Below, one piece after another: positions 7,717-13,786 of a stretch of DNA of 15,669 nt (positions within the stretch are counted from its first letter, which is position 1; the number at the start of each line of letters is the position of its first letter). The notes under the pieces are model-generated. The model saw nothing but the letters and a program-made list of their open reading frames with translations, was not told the origin of the DNA and ran no database searches. The position numbers were made by a program, and so were the translations under genes. The DNA is from RGIG7300 sp045649645 (GTDB lineage: Bacteria; Bacillota; Clostridia; Oscillospirales; CAG-272). The DNA lies in the NCBI GenBank assembly GCA_045649645.1, contig JAZRQH010000161.1, positions 1 to 15,669 of the forward strand, in the 5' to 3' direction.

Positions 7717-8724
7717 TTAGGCAAAGAAATGATATTTTGTAGTTGTATGATAAGTCTCGCCTGCGCGAAGAACGGTGTTTGTGAAGTTCTCGTGGTTGGG
7801 AGAGTCGGGCCAGCACTGGGTCTCAAGGCAGAATGCGTGATGAGGCTCGGACTTAACACCTCTCTTGTAGAGGATATCGCCGCCCATAAAGCCACCTGTG
7901 TAGAGCTGAACGCCGGGAAGGTCGGTATAAACCTGCATACCTCTGCCGGATACGGTGTCAACAGCCTCAGCTATAAGTCTCATACCCTCGCCGTTAAGAC
8001 AGAAGTTGTCGTCATAATACTCGGTAAGCATGGTAAACTCACGGAGATCAAACTTAGTTCCCTCAACAGAAGGCAGATTGCCTGTAGGGATAAGCTCAGC
8101 GTCGGTCTCGGTGTATCTGTCTGCATCTATACGGATCTTGTGGTTGCAGATGTCGCCGCCGTTGAAGCCTGCAAGGTTGAAGTATGCGTGGTTTGTCAGA
8201 TTGCAGAGGGTGTCCTTGTCGGATACTGCAGTATAATCGATAGTAAGAGTGTTGTCCTCGTCAAAGGTGTAAACTACGGTCACGTCAAGCTTTCCGGGGT
8301 AGTTCTCGTCGCCGTCGGGGGAGCTGAGCTTGAGGGTAAGTGTGTCGTAGCCGTCGTGCTCTTCAACCTCAGAATCCCATACGCGCTTACCGAAGCCTGT
8401 GGGACCGCCGTGGAGATGGTTATTTCCGTCGTTTAAGTTGAGCTGATATTCTTCGCCGTTAAGGGTGAACTTACCCTTGCCGATACGGTTGCCGTAGCGT
8501 CCGATGAGAGCGCCCTGGTTCTGATCCTCCGCAAGATAGTCTGCAAGAGTGTCGTAGCCACAGGTAACATCAGCAAAGTTGCCGTCCTTGTCGGGAACGT
8601 AGATGTCGATTATGATTCCGCCGTACTCCATGATCTTAACAGATGCGCCGGTGGAATTTGTCATTGTATAAGCGAAAATATCTCTGCCGTCAGGCATAGT
8701 GCCGAATACTTTTCTTGAAATCAT
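7717..8724 (-). CDS. galM: Aldose 1-epimerase (galactose mutarotase)
   Basis: A 335-residue cytosolic mutarotase that interconverts alpha and beta anomers of galactose or glucose, feeding the Leland-type pathway. The family landmarks are present: GGIIIDIYVPDKDG near the N-terminus, IGRYGNRIGKGKF (74-86), catalytic-site His105 in NNHLHGG, His179 in LTNHAYFNL, Asp239 in DDNF and the catalytic base Glu301 in LETQCWPDSPNH. Length is normal. The start follows GAGG at about 9 bases and a consensus promoter. It is divergent from the transketolase genes; no galK or galT is visible. No signal peptide is seen. Confidence 0.95.
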   Translation of the reverse strand: MISRKVFGTMPDGRDIFAYTMTNSTGASVKIMEYGGIIIDIYVPDKDGNFADVTCGYDTLADYLAEDQNQGALIGRYGNRIGKGKFTLNGEEYQLNLNDGNNHLHGGPTGFGKRVWDSEVEEHDGYDTLTLKLSSPDGDENYPGKLDVTVVYTFDEDNTLTIDYTAVSDKDTLCNLTNHAYFNLAGFNGGDICNHKIRIDADRYTETDAELIPTGNLPSVEGTKFDLREFTMLTEYYDDNFCLNGEGMRLIAEAVDTVSGRGMQVYTDLPGVQLYTGGFMGGDILYKRGVKSEPHHAFCLETQCWPDSPNHENFTNTVLRAGETYHTTTKYHFFA

Positions 8725-8756
8725 AATAATTTACCTCGTAAAAATAATATATACCA

Positions 8757-8786
8757 ATTATAATATATTAAATACTGCATTGTCAA
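8757..8786 (-). promoter_or_regulatory. galM promoter, consensus -35 and -10
   Basis: On the minus strand TTGACA (complement of 8781-8786) and TATAAT (complement of 8757-8762) are separated by 18 bases. The start of transcription should lie near 8750, giving a leader of about 26 bases to the galM ATG. Confidence 0.65.
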
Positions 8787-8846
8787 CAGTTTAGCATTTA
8801 CGCGACAAAATATCTTCTTTCTTTTGGTATTTTATCTCGATAATCA

Positions 8847-8876
8847 TTGACAAATCGGGCAGAATAGTAGTATAAT
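8847..8876 (+). promoter_or_regulatory. Transketolase operon promoter, consensus -35 and -10
   Basis: TTGACA (8847-8852) and TATAAT (8871-8876) are separated by 18 bases. The -35 boxes of this and the divergent galM promoter are 60 bases apart, so a regulator bound between them could act on both. No clear operator dyad is seen in that gap. Confidence 0.65.
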
Positions 8877-8912
8877 ACAAGAGAATATGCAAATAAAAAA
8901 CTATTTATATAT

Positions 8913-8917
8913 GGAGG
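8913..8917 (+). promoter_or_regulatory. Ribosome binding site fixing the transketolase N-subunit start
   Basis: GGAGG lies 5 bases before the ATG at 8923. The upstream in-frame ATGs at 8887 and 8911 have no Shine-Dalgarno sequence, and the one at 8911 overlaps this site. The start at 8923 is therefore chosen. Confidence 0.75.
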
Positions 8918-8922
8918 ACAAT

Positions 8923-9750
8923 ATGGAACAGGCAAAAATGACTATGCTTAAAGAGCATGCCAACAATATCAGACTTGGCGCTCTTGAGGCAGTGTACAGT
9001 GCATCTTCCGGACATCCCGGCGGATCTCTTTCTATAGCAGATCTGCTTTCTTATCTCTACTTTGCGGAGATGAAGGTTGACGCCAAGAACCCCGATTGGG
9101 AGGACAGAGACAGACTCGTTCTTTCCAAGGGCCACACAGCTCCCGCTCTTTATGCGGCACTTGCTGAGGCAGGCTTTATTCCCAAGGAGGATCTCAAGAC
9201 CTTCCGTCAGGTAGACAGCTACCTTCAGGGTCACCCTGATATGAAGCATACTCCCGGTGTTGATATGACATCCGGCTCTCTCGGTCTTGGTATCTCCGCA
9301 GCGTGCGGTATGGCGCTCTCCGGCAAGATCAGAAACAAGGATTACCGTGTATTCACCGTACTTGGTGACGGTGAGATCGGCGAGGGTCAGGTTTGGGAGG
9401 CTGCAATGTTTGCAGGCCACTACGACCTTGACAACCTCTGCGCATTCGTAGACTGGAACGGTCTCCAGATCGACGGTCCTATCACCGAGGTTATGGATTC
9501 CACACCTATCGACAAGAAGTTTGAGGCGTTCGGCTGGAACGTAGTTATGATCGACGGTCACGACTTCGACCAGATCGCTTCTGCTGTTGAGAACTTCAAG
9601 GCAACAAGCGGCAAGCCCACCTGTGTTGTTATGAAGACAGTTAAGGGTAAGGGCGTTTCCTTCATGGAGAATCAGTGCGGCTGGCACGGTTCTGCACCTA
9701 ACAAGGAACAGTACGAGCAGGCAGTAGCAGAGCTTACTGCGAATAACTAA
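8923..9750 (+). CDS. Transketolase, N-terminal (TPP-binding) subunit
   Basis: With the start at 8923, a 275-residue thiamine diphosphate-binding half of transketolase, the pentose-phosphate enzyme that moves two-carbon units between sugar phosphates. The TPP motif begins at GDGEIGEGQVWEAA (148-161) and ends in the conserved Asn179 (DWNGLQIDG). Active-site histidines are His31 (SGHPGGSLS), His71 (SKGHTAPALY) and His104 (QGHPD). This half lacks the pyrimidine-binding domain, which is encoded by the next gene; separate subunits are common in Clostridia and archaea. The C-subunit start follows 14 bases after the stop. Codon use is rich in C-ending favoured codons, as expected for a highly expressed gene. 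Confidence 0.96.
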   Translation: MEQAKMTMLKEHANNIRLGALEAVYSASSGHPGGSLSIADLLSYLYFAEMKVDAKNPDWEDRDRLVLSKGHTAPALYAALAEAGFIPKEDLKTFRQVDSYLQGHPDMKHTPGVDMTSGSLGLGISAACGMALSGKIRNKDYRVFTVLGDGEIGEGQVWEAAMFAGHYDLDNLCAFVDWNGLQIDGPITEVMDSTPIDKKFEAFGWNVVMIDGHDFDQIASAVENFKATSGKPTCVVMKTVKGKGVSFMENQCGWHGSAPNKEQYEQAVAELTANN

Positions 9751-9764
9751 GGAGGTATCGGGAA

Positions 9765-10703
9765 ATGGCAGATAAGATAGCAACCAGAGAAGCGTACGGT
9801 AACGCGCTTGCAGAACTTGGCGAAAAGTATGATTTTGTAGTTCTCGATGCTGACCTTGCAGCAGCTACAAAGACAGGTGTATTCAGAAAGAAGTTCCCTG
9901 AAAGACATTTCGAATGCGGTATCGCAGAGGGCAACATGATGGTAGTAGCGGCAGGTATCGCTTCCACCGGCGTTATCCCCTTTGTTTCTACATTTGCAAT
10001 GTTCGCAGCAGGCAGAGCATTTGAGCAGGTTCGTAACGGAATCGGCTACCCCCACTTAAACGTTAAGATCGGTGCTACCCACGCCGGTATCTCCGTAGGT
10101 GAGGACGGTGCAACCCATCAGTGTAACGAGGATATCGCAACCATGCGTACCATCCCCGGTATGACAATCATCAACCCCGCTGACGCAGTTGAGGCAAGAG
10201 CTTGTGTTGAGGCAGCGATCCTCCACAACGGTCCCGTTTACATGCGATTCGGCAGACTCGCTATCCCCACCCTTTACGGTGATGACTACAAGTTTGAGCT
10301 TGGTAAGGGCGTTATGATGAGCGAGGGTAAGGACGTAACTATTGTTGCAACAGGTCTTATGGTTCATAAGGCTCTTGAGGCTAAGGAGCTTCTTAAGAAC
10401 GAGGGTATCGATGCTGAGGTTATCAACATCCACACCATCAAGCCCCTTGACCGTGATATGGTTATCGCTTCCGCTAAGAAGACAGGCTGTGTAGTAACAG
10501 CAGAAGAGCACAACATCATCGGCGGTCTCGGTTCCGCTGTAGCAGAGGCTCTCTCCGAGACCTGCCCTGTTCCCGTACTCCGCGTAGGTGTAGAGGATCA
10601 GTTCGGCCGTTCCGGTAAGGTTCCTCCCCTGCTTGAGCTCTACGGTCTTACCGCTGAGAACATCGTAGCTAAGGCTAAGGCTTCTATTGCACTTAAAAAG
10701 TAA
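9765..10703 (+). CDS. Transketolase, C-terminal (pyrimidine-binding) subunit
   Basis: A 312-residue partner of the preceding subunit. It holds the pyrimidine-binding domain with catalytic Glu55 in ECGIAEGNMM, the following VSTFAMFAAGRAFEQVRN helix, and GATHAGISVGEDGATHQ (103-119). The C-terminal transketolase domain spans about 185-305 (VTAEEHNIIGGLGSAVAEAL, then VGVEDQFGRSGKVPPLL). Two copies of each subunit should assemble into the active cytosolic enzyme. GGAGG lies 9 bases before the ATG. The gene is followed at once by a long terminator whose stem begins in its stop codon. The same fold occurs in DXP synthase halves, but the paired transketolase N-subunit settles the call. Confidence 0.96.
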   Translation: MADKIATREAYGNALAELGEKYDFVVLDADLAAATKTGVFRKKFPERHFECGIAEGNMMVVAAGIASTGVIPFVSTFAMFAAGRAFEQVRNGIGYPHLNVKIGATHAGISVGEDGATHQCNEDIATMRTIPGMTIINPADAVEARACVEAAILHNGPVYMRFGRLAIPTLYGDDYKFELGKGVMMSEGKDVTIVATGLMVHKALEAKELLKNEGIDAEVINIHTIKPLDRDMVIASAKKTGCVVTAEEHNIIGGLGSAVAEALSETCPVPVLRVGVEDQFGRSGKVPPLLELYGLTAENIVAKAKASIALKK

Positions 10704-10739
10704 TATAAAAGCACTCCGCAAGGAGTGCTTTTTATATTA
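10701..10739 (+). terminator. Strong terminator of the transketolase operon
   Basis: A near-perfect stem of about 17 bp (10701-10717 with 10722-10739, loop GCAA; one extra T in the right arm). The GC-rich core is GCACTCC/GGAGTGC, followed by five T. The left arm starts with the TAA stop of the transketolase C-subunit. The A/T outer stem makes it usable in both directions. Confidence 0.9.
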
Positions 10740-10743
10740 CTTA

Positions 10744-10771
10744 ATGCAGAATGCAGAGTGCAGAATGCAGA
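10744..10771. repeat. Four tandem heptamers (ATGCAGA, one GTGCAGA)
   Basis: Units at 10744-10750, 10751-10757, 10758-10764 and 10765-10771 read ATGCAGA, ATGCAGA, GTGCAGA and ATGCAGA, then ATTATGG leads into the hairpin. A related word (GCAAAAT, twice) occurs next to the terminator at 13724-13757. Such GCAGAAT-type microrepeats are familiar between genes in clostridial genomes. Confidence 0.8.
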
Positions 10772-10778
10772 ATTATGG

Positions 10779-10812
10779 AAGCATTTTGACCGTAAGGTCA
10801 AAATGCTTTTTT
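10779..10812 (+). terminator. Second hairpin with T-tract after the transketolase operon
   Basis: A perfect 13-bp stem (10779-10791 with 10796-10808, loop GTAA) runs into six T on the plus strand. It comes about 40 bases after an already strong terminator. Its stem and left flank resemble the terminator at 13724-13757, so it looks like one copy of a repeated terminator element and not a site unique to this operon. Confidence 0.75.
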
Positions 10813-10836
10813 ATTATATAGGAAATTTCTCCACAT

Positions 10837-10907
10837 CGGGCACCTGAAAAAGCGGTTTAAACTCAGGAAAGTCCCGATTATCGGTTCGGGACTGTGCCCG
10901 CTTTTTT
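10837..10907. other. Compact foldable segment: candidate structured RNA or bidirectional terminator
   Basis: By eye, plus-strand RNA can form an outer stem CGGGCAC/GTGCCCG (10837-10843 with 10894-10900), a short stem CTGA/TCAG (10844-10847 with 10863-10866) and an inner stem GTCCCGA/TCGGGAC (10871-10877 with 10886-10892), i.e. a three-way junction followed by six T. A competing pairing, AAAAAGCGG (10847-10855) with CCGCTTTTT (10898-10906), overlaps the outer stem. On the minus strand the inner GC-rich stem is followed by TTT and could stop transcription of the SLH gene. I do not recognise a known riboswitch or ribozyme core. Confidence 0.35.
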
Positions 10908-10999
10908 ATTGCCCATCGTGTGATCGTATTCGATATCAACTGCACTAAATCCGATTAATGGGTGCAGGGGCTTGCTCCTGCGGTCAAAATGCTTTATTT
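10908..10999. other. Remainder of the convergent intergenic region
   Basis: No gene is seen here. A hairpin GCAGG...CCTGC (10964-10981) is followed by GGTCAAAATGCTTT (10982-10995), an exact 14-base direct repeat of 10796-10809, the right arm of the perfect hairpin. The left arm is missing, so this is a half copy. The SLH gene ends at 11000 on the opposite strand. Confidence 0.6.
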
Positions 11000-13573
11000 T
11001 TAACTTAATACATCCAATGTGCCGAGTAAGCTTACAAGCTCCTCAAACATCATATTAAGTTCAAGTCTGTATTCTTCGGGAGTGTTAATGATTCCCTCGG
11101 CGGTCATCGTCGCCGTTTTGGTAACCTTCAAGTAAGGCTTTATAAGGCTCAGCTCGTCGCCGTATTCTATCGGAGGCATCAGTTTGCCCGGCTCGTGGAT
11201 ATACACCTCGTCGGAACCGAAATCATAGCTGAAATAATGAACGGGATAACCCATACCGTTGCCGTATTCGGCATAGAGAAGCTCCTCCCATTCGTCGTAT
11301 ACCAGGGTAAGGTCTAGCAGCTCAAAGCTATATACACCGTCATCCATCTCTCTGCCGCCGTTTTTCAGAAATTCCTTGAGAGCTTCGATATCAACACCGA
11401 GGGGGTCGGTGTCAGGCTCAGGCTCGGGTTCGGGCTCAGGCTCGGGTTCGGGTTCGGGCTCAGGCTCGGGTTCGGGCTCAGGCTCGGGGGATAATTCTTC
11501 TTCGGGAATGGTATCATATACCGCAAGCATTCTTGCACACTGGGCTCTTGTGGCGGTAGCCGTGGGGGCAAGCAGAAGCTCGTTATCCTTCATACTTGTA
11601 ATGATGCCGTGATTTACCGCCCAGCCGAGACCTTCACGCATCCAGTCCTGCACTTTATCAAAATCGGTATATTCGGACAGATCGGCCACCACATCGGTTT
11701 CTTTGCCGTCACGCACTGCATAGAGGTATAAAAGCCTTGCCAGAGCCGCACGCTGTATAGGCTGTCCTGCGCCGAACACGCCCTCACTTACACCTGCAAC
11801 GTAGCCTTCCTTTACAGCCCAGTTGACAGCACCTGCATACCAATAGCCGGGCTTAACGTCGCTCATAAGCTGCTCGTCCTTGTATGCATCCTTATCAGCA
11901 CCTGCGATATTTGCAAGTATGGTAACGAACTGTTCTCTTGTAAGATCGGTATTGGGGCTGAACGAGGTCTCGTTCATACCGTACATATAACCTTTGGAGT
12001 TTACATAGCATACCGAGTCGTAGAACCAGTTGCCTTTCTTTACGTCGTCAAAATGAGAGTGAGGTATAAAGACTGTCTTTGTATACATATACTCACCGCA
12101 TACAAGACAGTATACGTCGGCATTTCCCGGTGTGGTTTCGACCTGTCTGCCCTCGGTATGTCCCTTTACGGGGAGGGTTGTGCTGTAGTAATACCCGCAG
12201 TCACAGGTATAGGTGATACTGCCCTCAAGCTCGCAGGTGGGTTCGGTACGGCTTTCGGTATAGCTGTGGTCGTGGGGAGGCGGAAGCTCGGGATTTAACG
12301 TATCTCCGCATCTGCCGCAGACCTGTACACCTGTACCCGCTACGGTCTTGTAGTTGTGTCCCTTTGCGGGAGTGGTGCCGGTAATTATCCTGTCTCCGCA
12401 GGAAATGCATACCTTTTGACCGTAACCGCCCTCGGTGCAGGTCGGGAAAACGGTATTTTCCTTGTAGTTGTGTCCGTAGGGAGCCGTAACCTCGGTGAAG
12501 CTGTCGCCGCACCCGCAGGTGTAGGTGTCTACAGTATCCACAGCACAGCCGTACTGTGTTCTCTTGCGATTGTAACTGTGGATATGGTTATCGGGTACGG
12601 TATCCCAAAGTTTAAAGGGACTTATGCCGTTAATACTGTTAATGGTATAGCTGCATTTATGATCAGGCATCTTTCCGGAATTTGCTGACACAGCGCCCAC
12701 TGTCACAAAGCCTTTGCTTATATCGCAAAGACCGCTTAAGTCTATCTCTTTTTTGCTGTCGGGATTATAGAATGCATACTGACCGTAATAATCCTTGTCG
12801 TTGATATTGATTACATATCCAAGTGCACTGTCGGTCCTTACGCTTACGGTAAGACCGTAATTCAGATCGATATATCCGTAAGGATAGTGTCCGCCGTCAA
12901 GGGACAGAGGCATAACATTTGGAATTGTAAATCTCCAGGTGTAACCGTTACTGCCGTTTTCGTCGGTATAAATGCCGTCATAATAGGTTATGCAAACGTC
13001 GGTTGCCATCATTGTGCCGATGTTGTCGGGGTTGGTATTTGATAGGGTCACACAAAGACCTTTGCCGCTTCTTACTATATTACGCAAGCCGCCTGTAACC
13101 TTATCCGAGTGGTATAAGCCTGCACAGTAACAGTTTGAAGTGGAGCTTGAGGCCAGATTGTTTACATAGTCTTCGGTCCAGAGAACCGAGAGCATATTCG
13201 ATCTGCCATTTTCGTCCATATCAAAATTGAATTTATCGGGAGTCAATGTCACCGATAATCCGTCAAGGGGCAGGGTACAGTTACTTGTAACGGCTGAGGT
13301 GGAATAGTTATAATCCAAGTAATCAGAGTAATATGGGTTGTCGGGATTAGGGTGTTCTACGTAAATATCGCCTGTTTCATAATCAGGCCAATATATAAAT
13401 CCCTCATCGGAGATCTCATAGGCATTGGGCTTCGGAGCAAATATCTCTCCCGTGCGTGAGAGAAAATGTCCTCCGTAGAAGGTCCAGTAATCGGTGTTGG
13501 CCGCAGATGTCCCGAAAGCCGATAGCGGCAGTATCATAAGGACTGCCAACAGTAAAGAAAACAGTTTTTTCAT
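11000..13573 (-). CDS. Secreted SLH-domain protein with Cys/His repeats and Glu-Pro linker
   Basis: An 857-residue exported protein of unknown function. Residues 1-25 are a signal peptide (MKKLFSLLLAVLMILPLSAFG, cleavage probably near SAA). About 26-325 is a domain I do not recognise, rich in Tyr, Asp and Asn. About 333-500 carries four imperfect Cys/His units (C-x-CG or CxxCG followed by GHNY/GHTE, e.g. YTCGCGDSF, KVCISCGDR, QVCGRCGDT, YTCDCGYYY). Three SLH domains follow at about 507-556, 570-620 and 634-688 (FDDVKKGNWFYDSV, SDVKPGYWYAGAV, YTDFDKVQDWMREGL), which bind secondary cell-wall polymer. A run of about 12 Glu-Pro pairs (696-720) leads to a C-terminal domain (725-857) unlike anything I know. 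GGAGG sits 8 bases before the ATG. It is a single-gene unit with its own promoter. Confidence 0.9.
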   Translation of the reverse strand: MKKLFSLLLAVLMILPLSAFGTSAANTDYWTFYGGHFLSRTGEIFAPKPNAYEISDEGFIYWPDYETGDIYVEHPNPDNPYYSDYLDYNYSTSAVTSNCTLPLDGLSVTLTPDKFNFDMDENGRSNMLSVLWTEDYVNNLASSSTSNCYCAGLYHSDKVTGGLRNIVRSGKGLCVTLSNTNPDNIGTMMATDVCITYYDGIYTDENGSNGYTWRFTIPNVMPLSLDGGHYPYGYIDLNYGLTVSVRTDSALGYVININDKDYYGQYAFYNPDSKKEIDLSGLCDISKGFVTVGAVSANSGKMPDHKCSYTINSINGISPFKLWDTVPDNHIHSYNRKRTQYGCAVDTVDTYTCGCGDSFTEVTAPYGHNYKENTVFPTCTEGGYGQKVCISCGDRIITGTTPAKGHNYKTVAGTGVQVCGRCGDTLNPELPPPHDHSYTESRTEPTCELEGSITYTCDCGYYYSTTLPVKGHTEGRQVETTPGNADVYCLVCGEYMYTKTVFIPHSHFDDVKKGNWFYDSVCYVNSKGYMYGMNETSFSPNTDLTREQFVTILANIAGADKDAYKDEQLMSDVKPGYWYAGAVNWAVKEGYVAGVSEGVFGAGQPIQRAALARLLYLYAVRDGKETDVVADLSEYTDFDKVQDWMREGLGWAVNHGIITSMKDNELLLAPTATATRAQCARMLAVYDTIPEEELSPEPEPEPEPEPEPEPEPEPEPEPEPDTDPLGVDIEALKEFLKNGGREMDDGVYSFELLDLTLVYDEWEELLYAEYGNGMGYPVHYFSYDFGSDEVYIHEPGKLMPPIEYGDELSLIKPYLKVTKTATMTAEGIINTPEEYRLELNMMFEELVSLLGTLDVLS
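11411..11488 (-). repeat. Hexamer-based repeat encoding the Glu-Pro linker
   Basis: About thirteen hexamers of the type GGYTCR (GGCTCA, GGCTCG, GGTTCG on the plus strand) encode alternating Glu and Pro in the SLH protein. The third-position variants mean the repeat is not perfectly uniform. Such tracts expand or contract by slippage in whole Glu-Pro units, so the reading frame survives. Confidence 0.85.
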
Positions 13574-13638
13574 GATTCAAACCTCCAAAAGTTCAGGAAT
13601 ACAGAAAAATCTTATACTTACACTCTGTATCTGTGCAT

Positions 13639-13667
13639 ATTCTACCACCAATTATAAACAATGGCAA
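13639..13667 (-). promoter_or_regulatory. Promoter of the SLH-protein gene
   Basis: On the minus strand TTGCCA (complement of 13662-13667) and TAGAAT (complement of 13639-13644) are separated by 17 bases, each one mismatch from consensus. A second option is TATAAT (complement of 13651-13656) with a poor -35, TTGCAC, at 18 bases. The leader to the ATG would be roughly 50-60 bases. Confidence 0.5.
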
Positions 13668-13723
13668 CATATTTGTGCAAAATATATAATAATTATTTGT
13701 TAATTATTTAACGTTTTTGTGTC

Positions 13724-13757
13724 AAAAAAGAAGCTTTTGACCATTTGGGTCAAAAGC
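13724..13757 (-). terminator. Terminator of the CofE-like gene
   Basis: On the minus strand a 10-bp stem GCTTTTGACC/GGTCAAAAGC (13748-13757 with 13733-13742, 5-base loop) is followed by TTCTTTTTT. Between the stop codon and the stem are two GCAAAAT words and ATTATGGAGG, closely matching the flank of the hairpin at 10779-10812. Confidence 0.8.
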
Positions 13758-13786
13758 CTCCATAATTTTGCATTTTTAATTTTGCA

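Larger units (their letters stand above)
13574..13786. other. Intergenic region between the CofE-like and SLH genes
   Basis: No coding region is seen. It holds the SLH gene's ribosome binding site and promoter, an A/T-rich stretch at about 13668-13715, the terminator of the CofE-like gene, and two GCAAAAT-type words at about 13764-13787. Confidence 0.7.

Noticed and set aside
7699..8436. A 245-codon plus-strand frame inside galM
   Set aside because: It is antisense to a galM with all catalytic residues intact, and the low-complexity Val/Cys-rich translation has no domain.
8887..8922. Upstream ATG at 8887 as the start of the transketolase N-subunit
   Set aside because: No Shine-Dalgarno sequence precedes it, whereas GGAGG at 8913-8917 is well placed for the ATG at 8923. 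The extra 12 residues are not family-like.
8905..9783. A 292-codon open frame on the minus strand across the transketolase N-subunit
   Set aside because: It is antisense to a gene with intact family motifs. Its translation is rich in Cys and Leu with no recognisable domain, and no ribosome binding site suits it. It reflects the codon bias of the real gene.
10056..10721. A 221-codon minus-strand frame across the transketolase C-subunit and its terminator
   Set aside because: It is a shadow of the real gene. It would begin inside the terminator hairpin and has no family resemblance.
10744..10771. CRISPR-like tandem repeat
   Set aside because: Units are only 7 bases with no spacers, and no cas genes are nearby. 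It is a microrepeat.
10837..10900. Hammerhead ribozyme (CTGA...GAAA...GT pattern around a three-way junction)
   Set aside because: The core would need CUGANGA and an NUH cleavage site. Here the G of NGA is A, the nucleotide after the pairing U is G, and no proper stem II exists before GAAA.
10810..10981. A small insertion sequence or MITE
   Set aside because: No terminal inverted repeats are seen and there is no coding capacity. The bracketing direct repeat is part of a local terminator repeat, so I record it only as a finding to check.
11411..11488. CRISPR or MITE reading of the GC-rich hexamer tract
   Set aside because: It is in frame inside the SLH gene and translates to an uninterrupted Glu-Pro run, so it is a protein linker.
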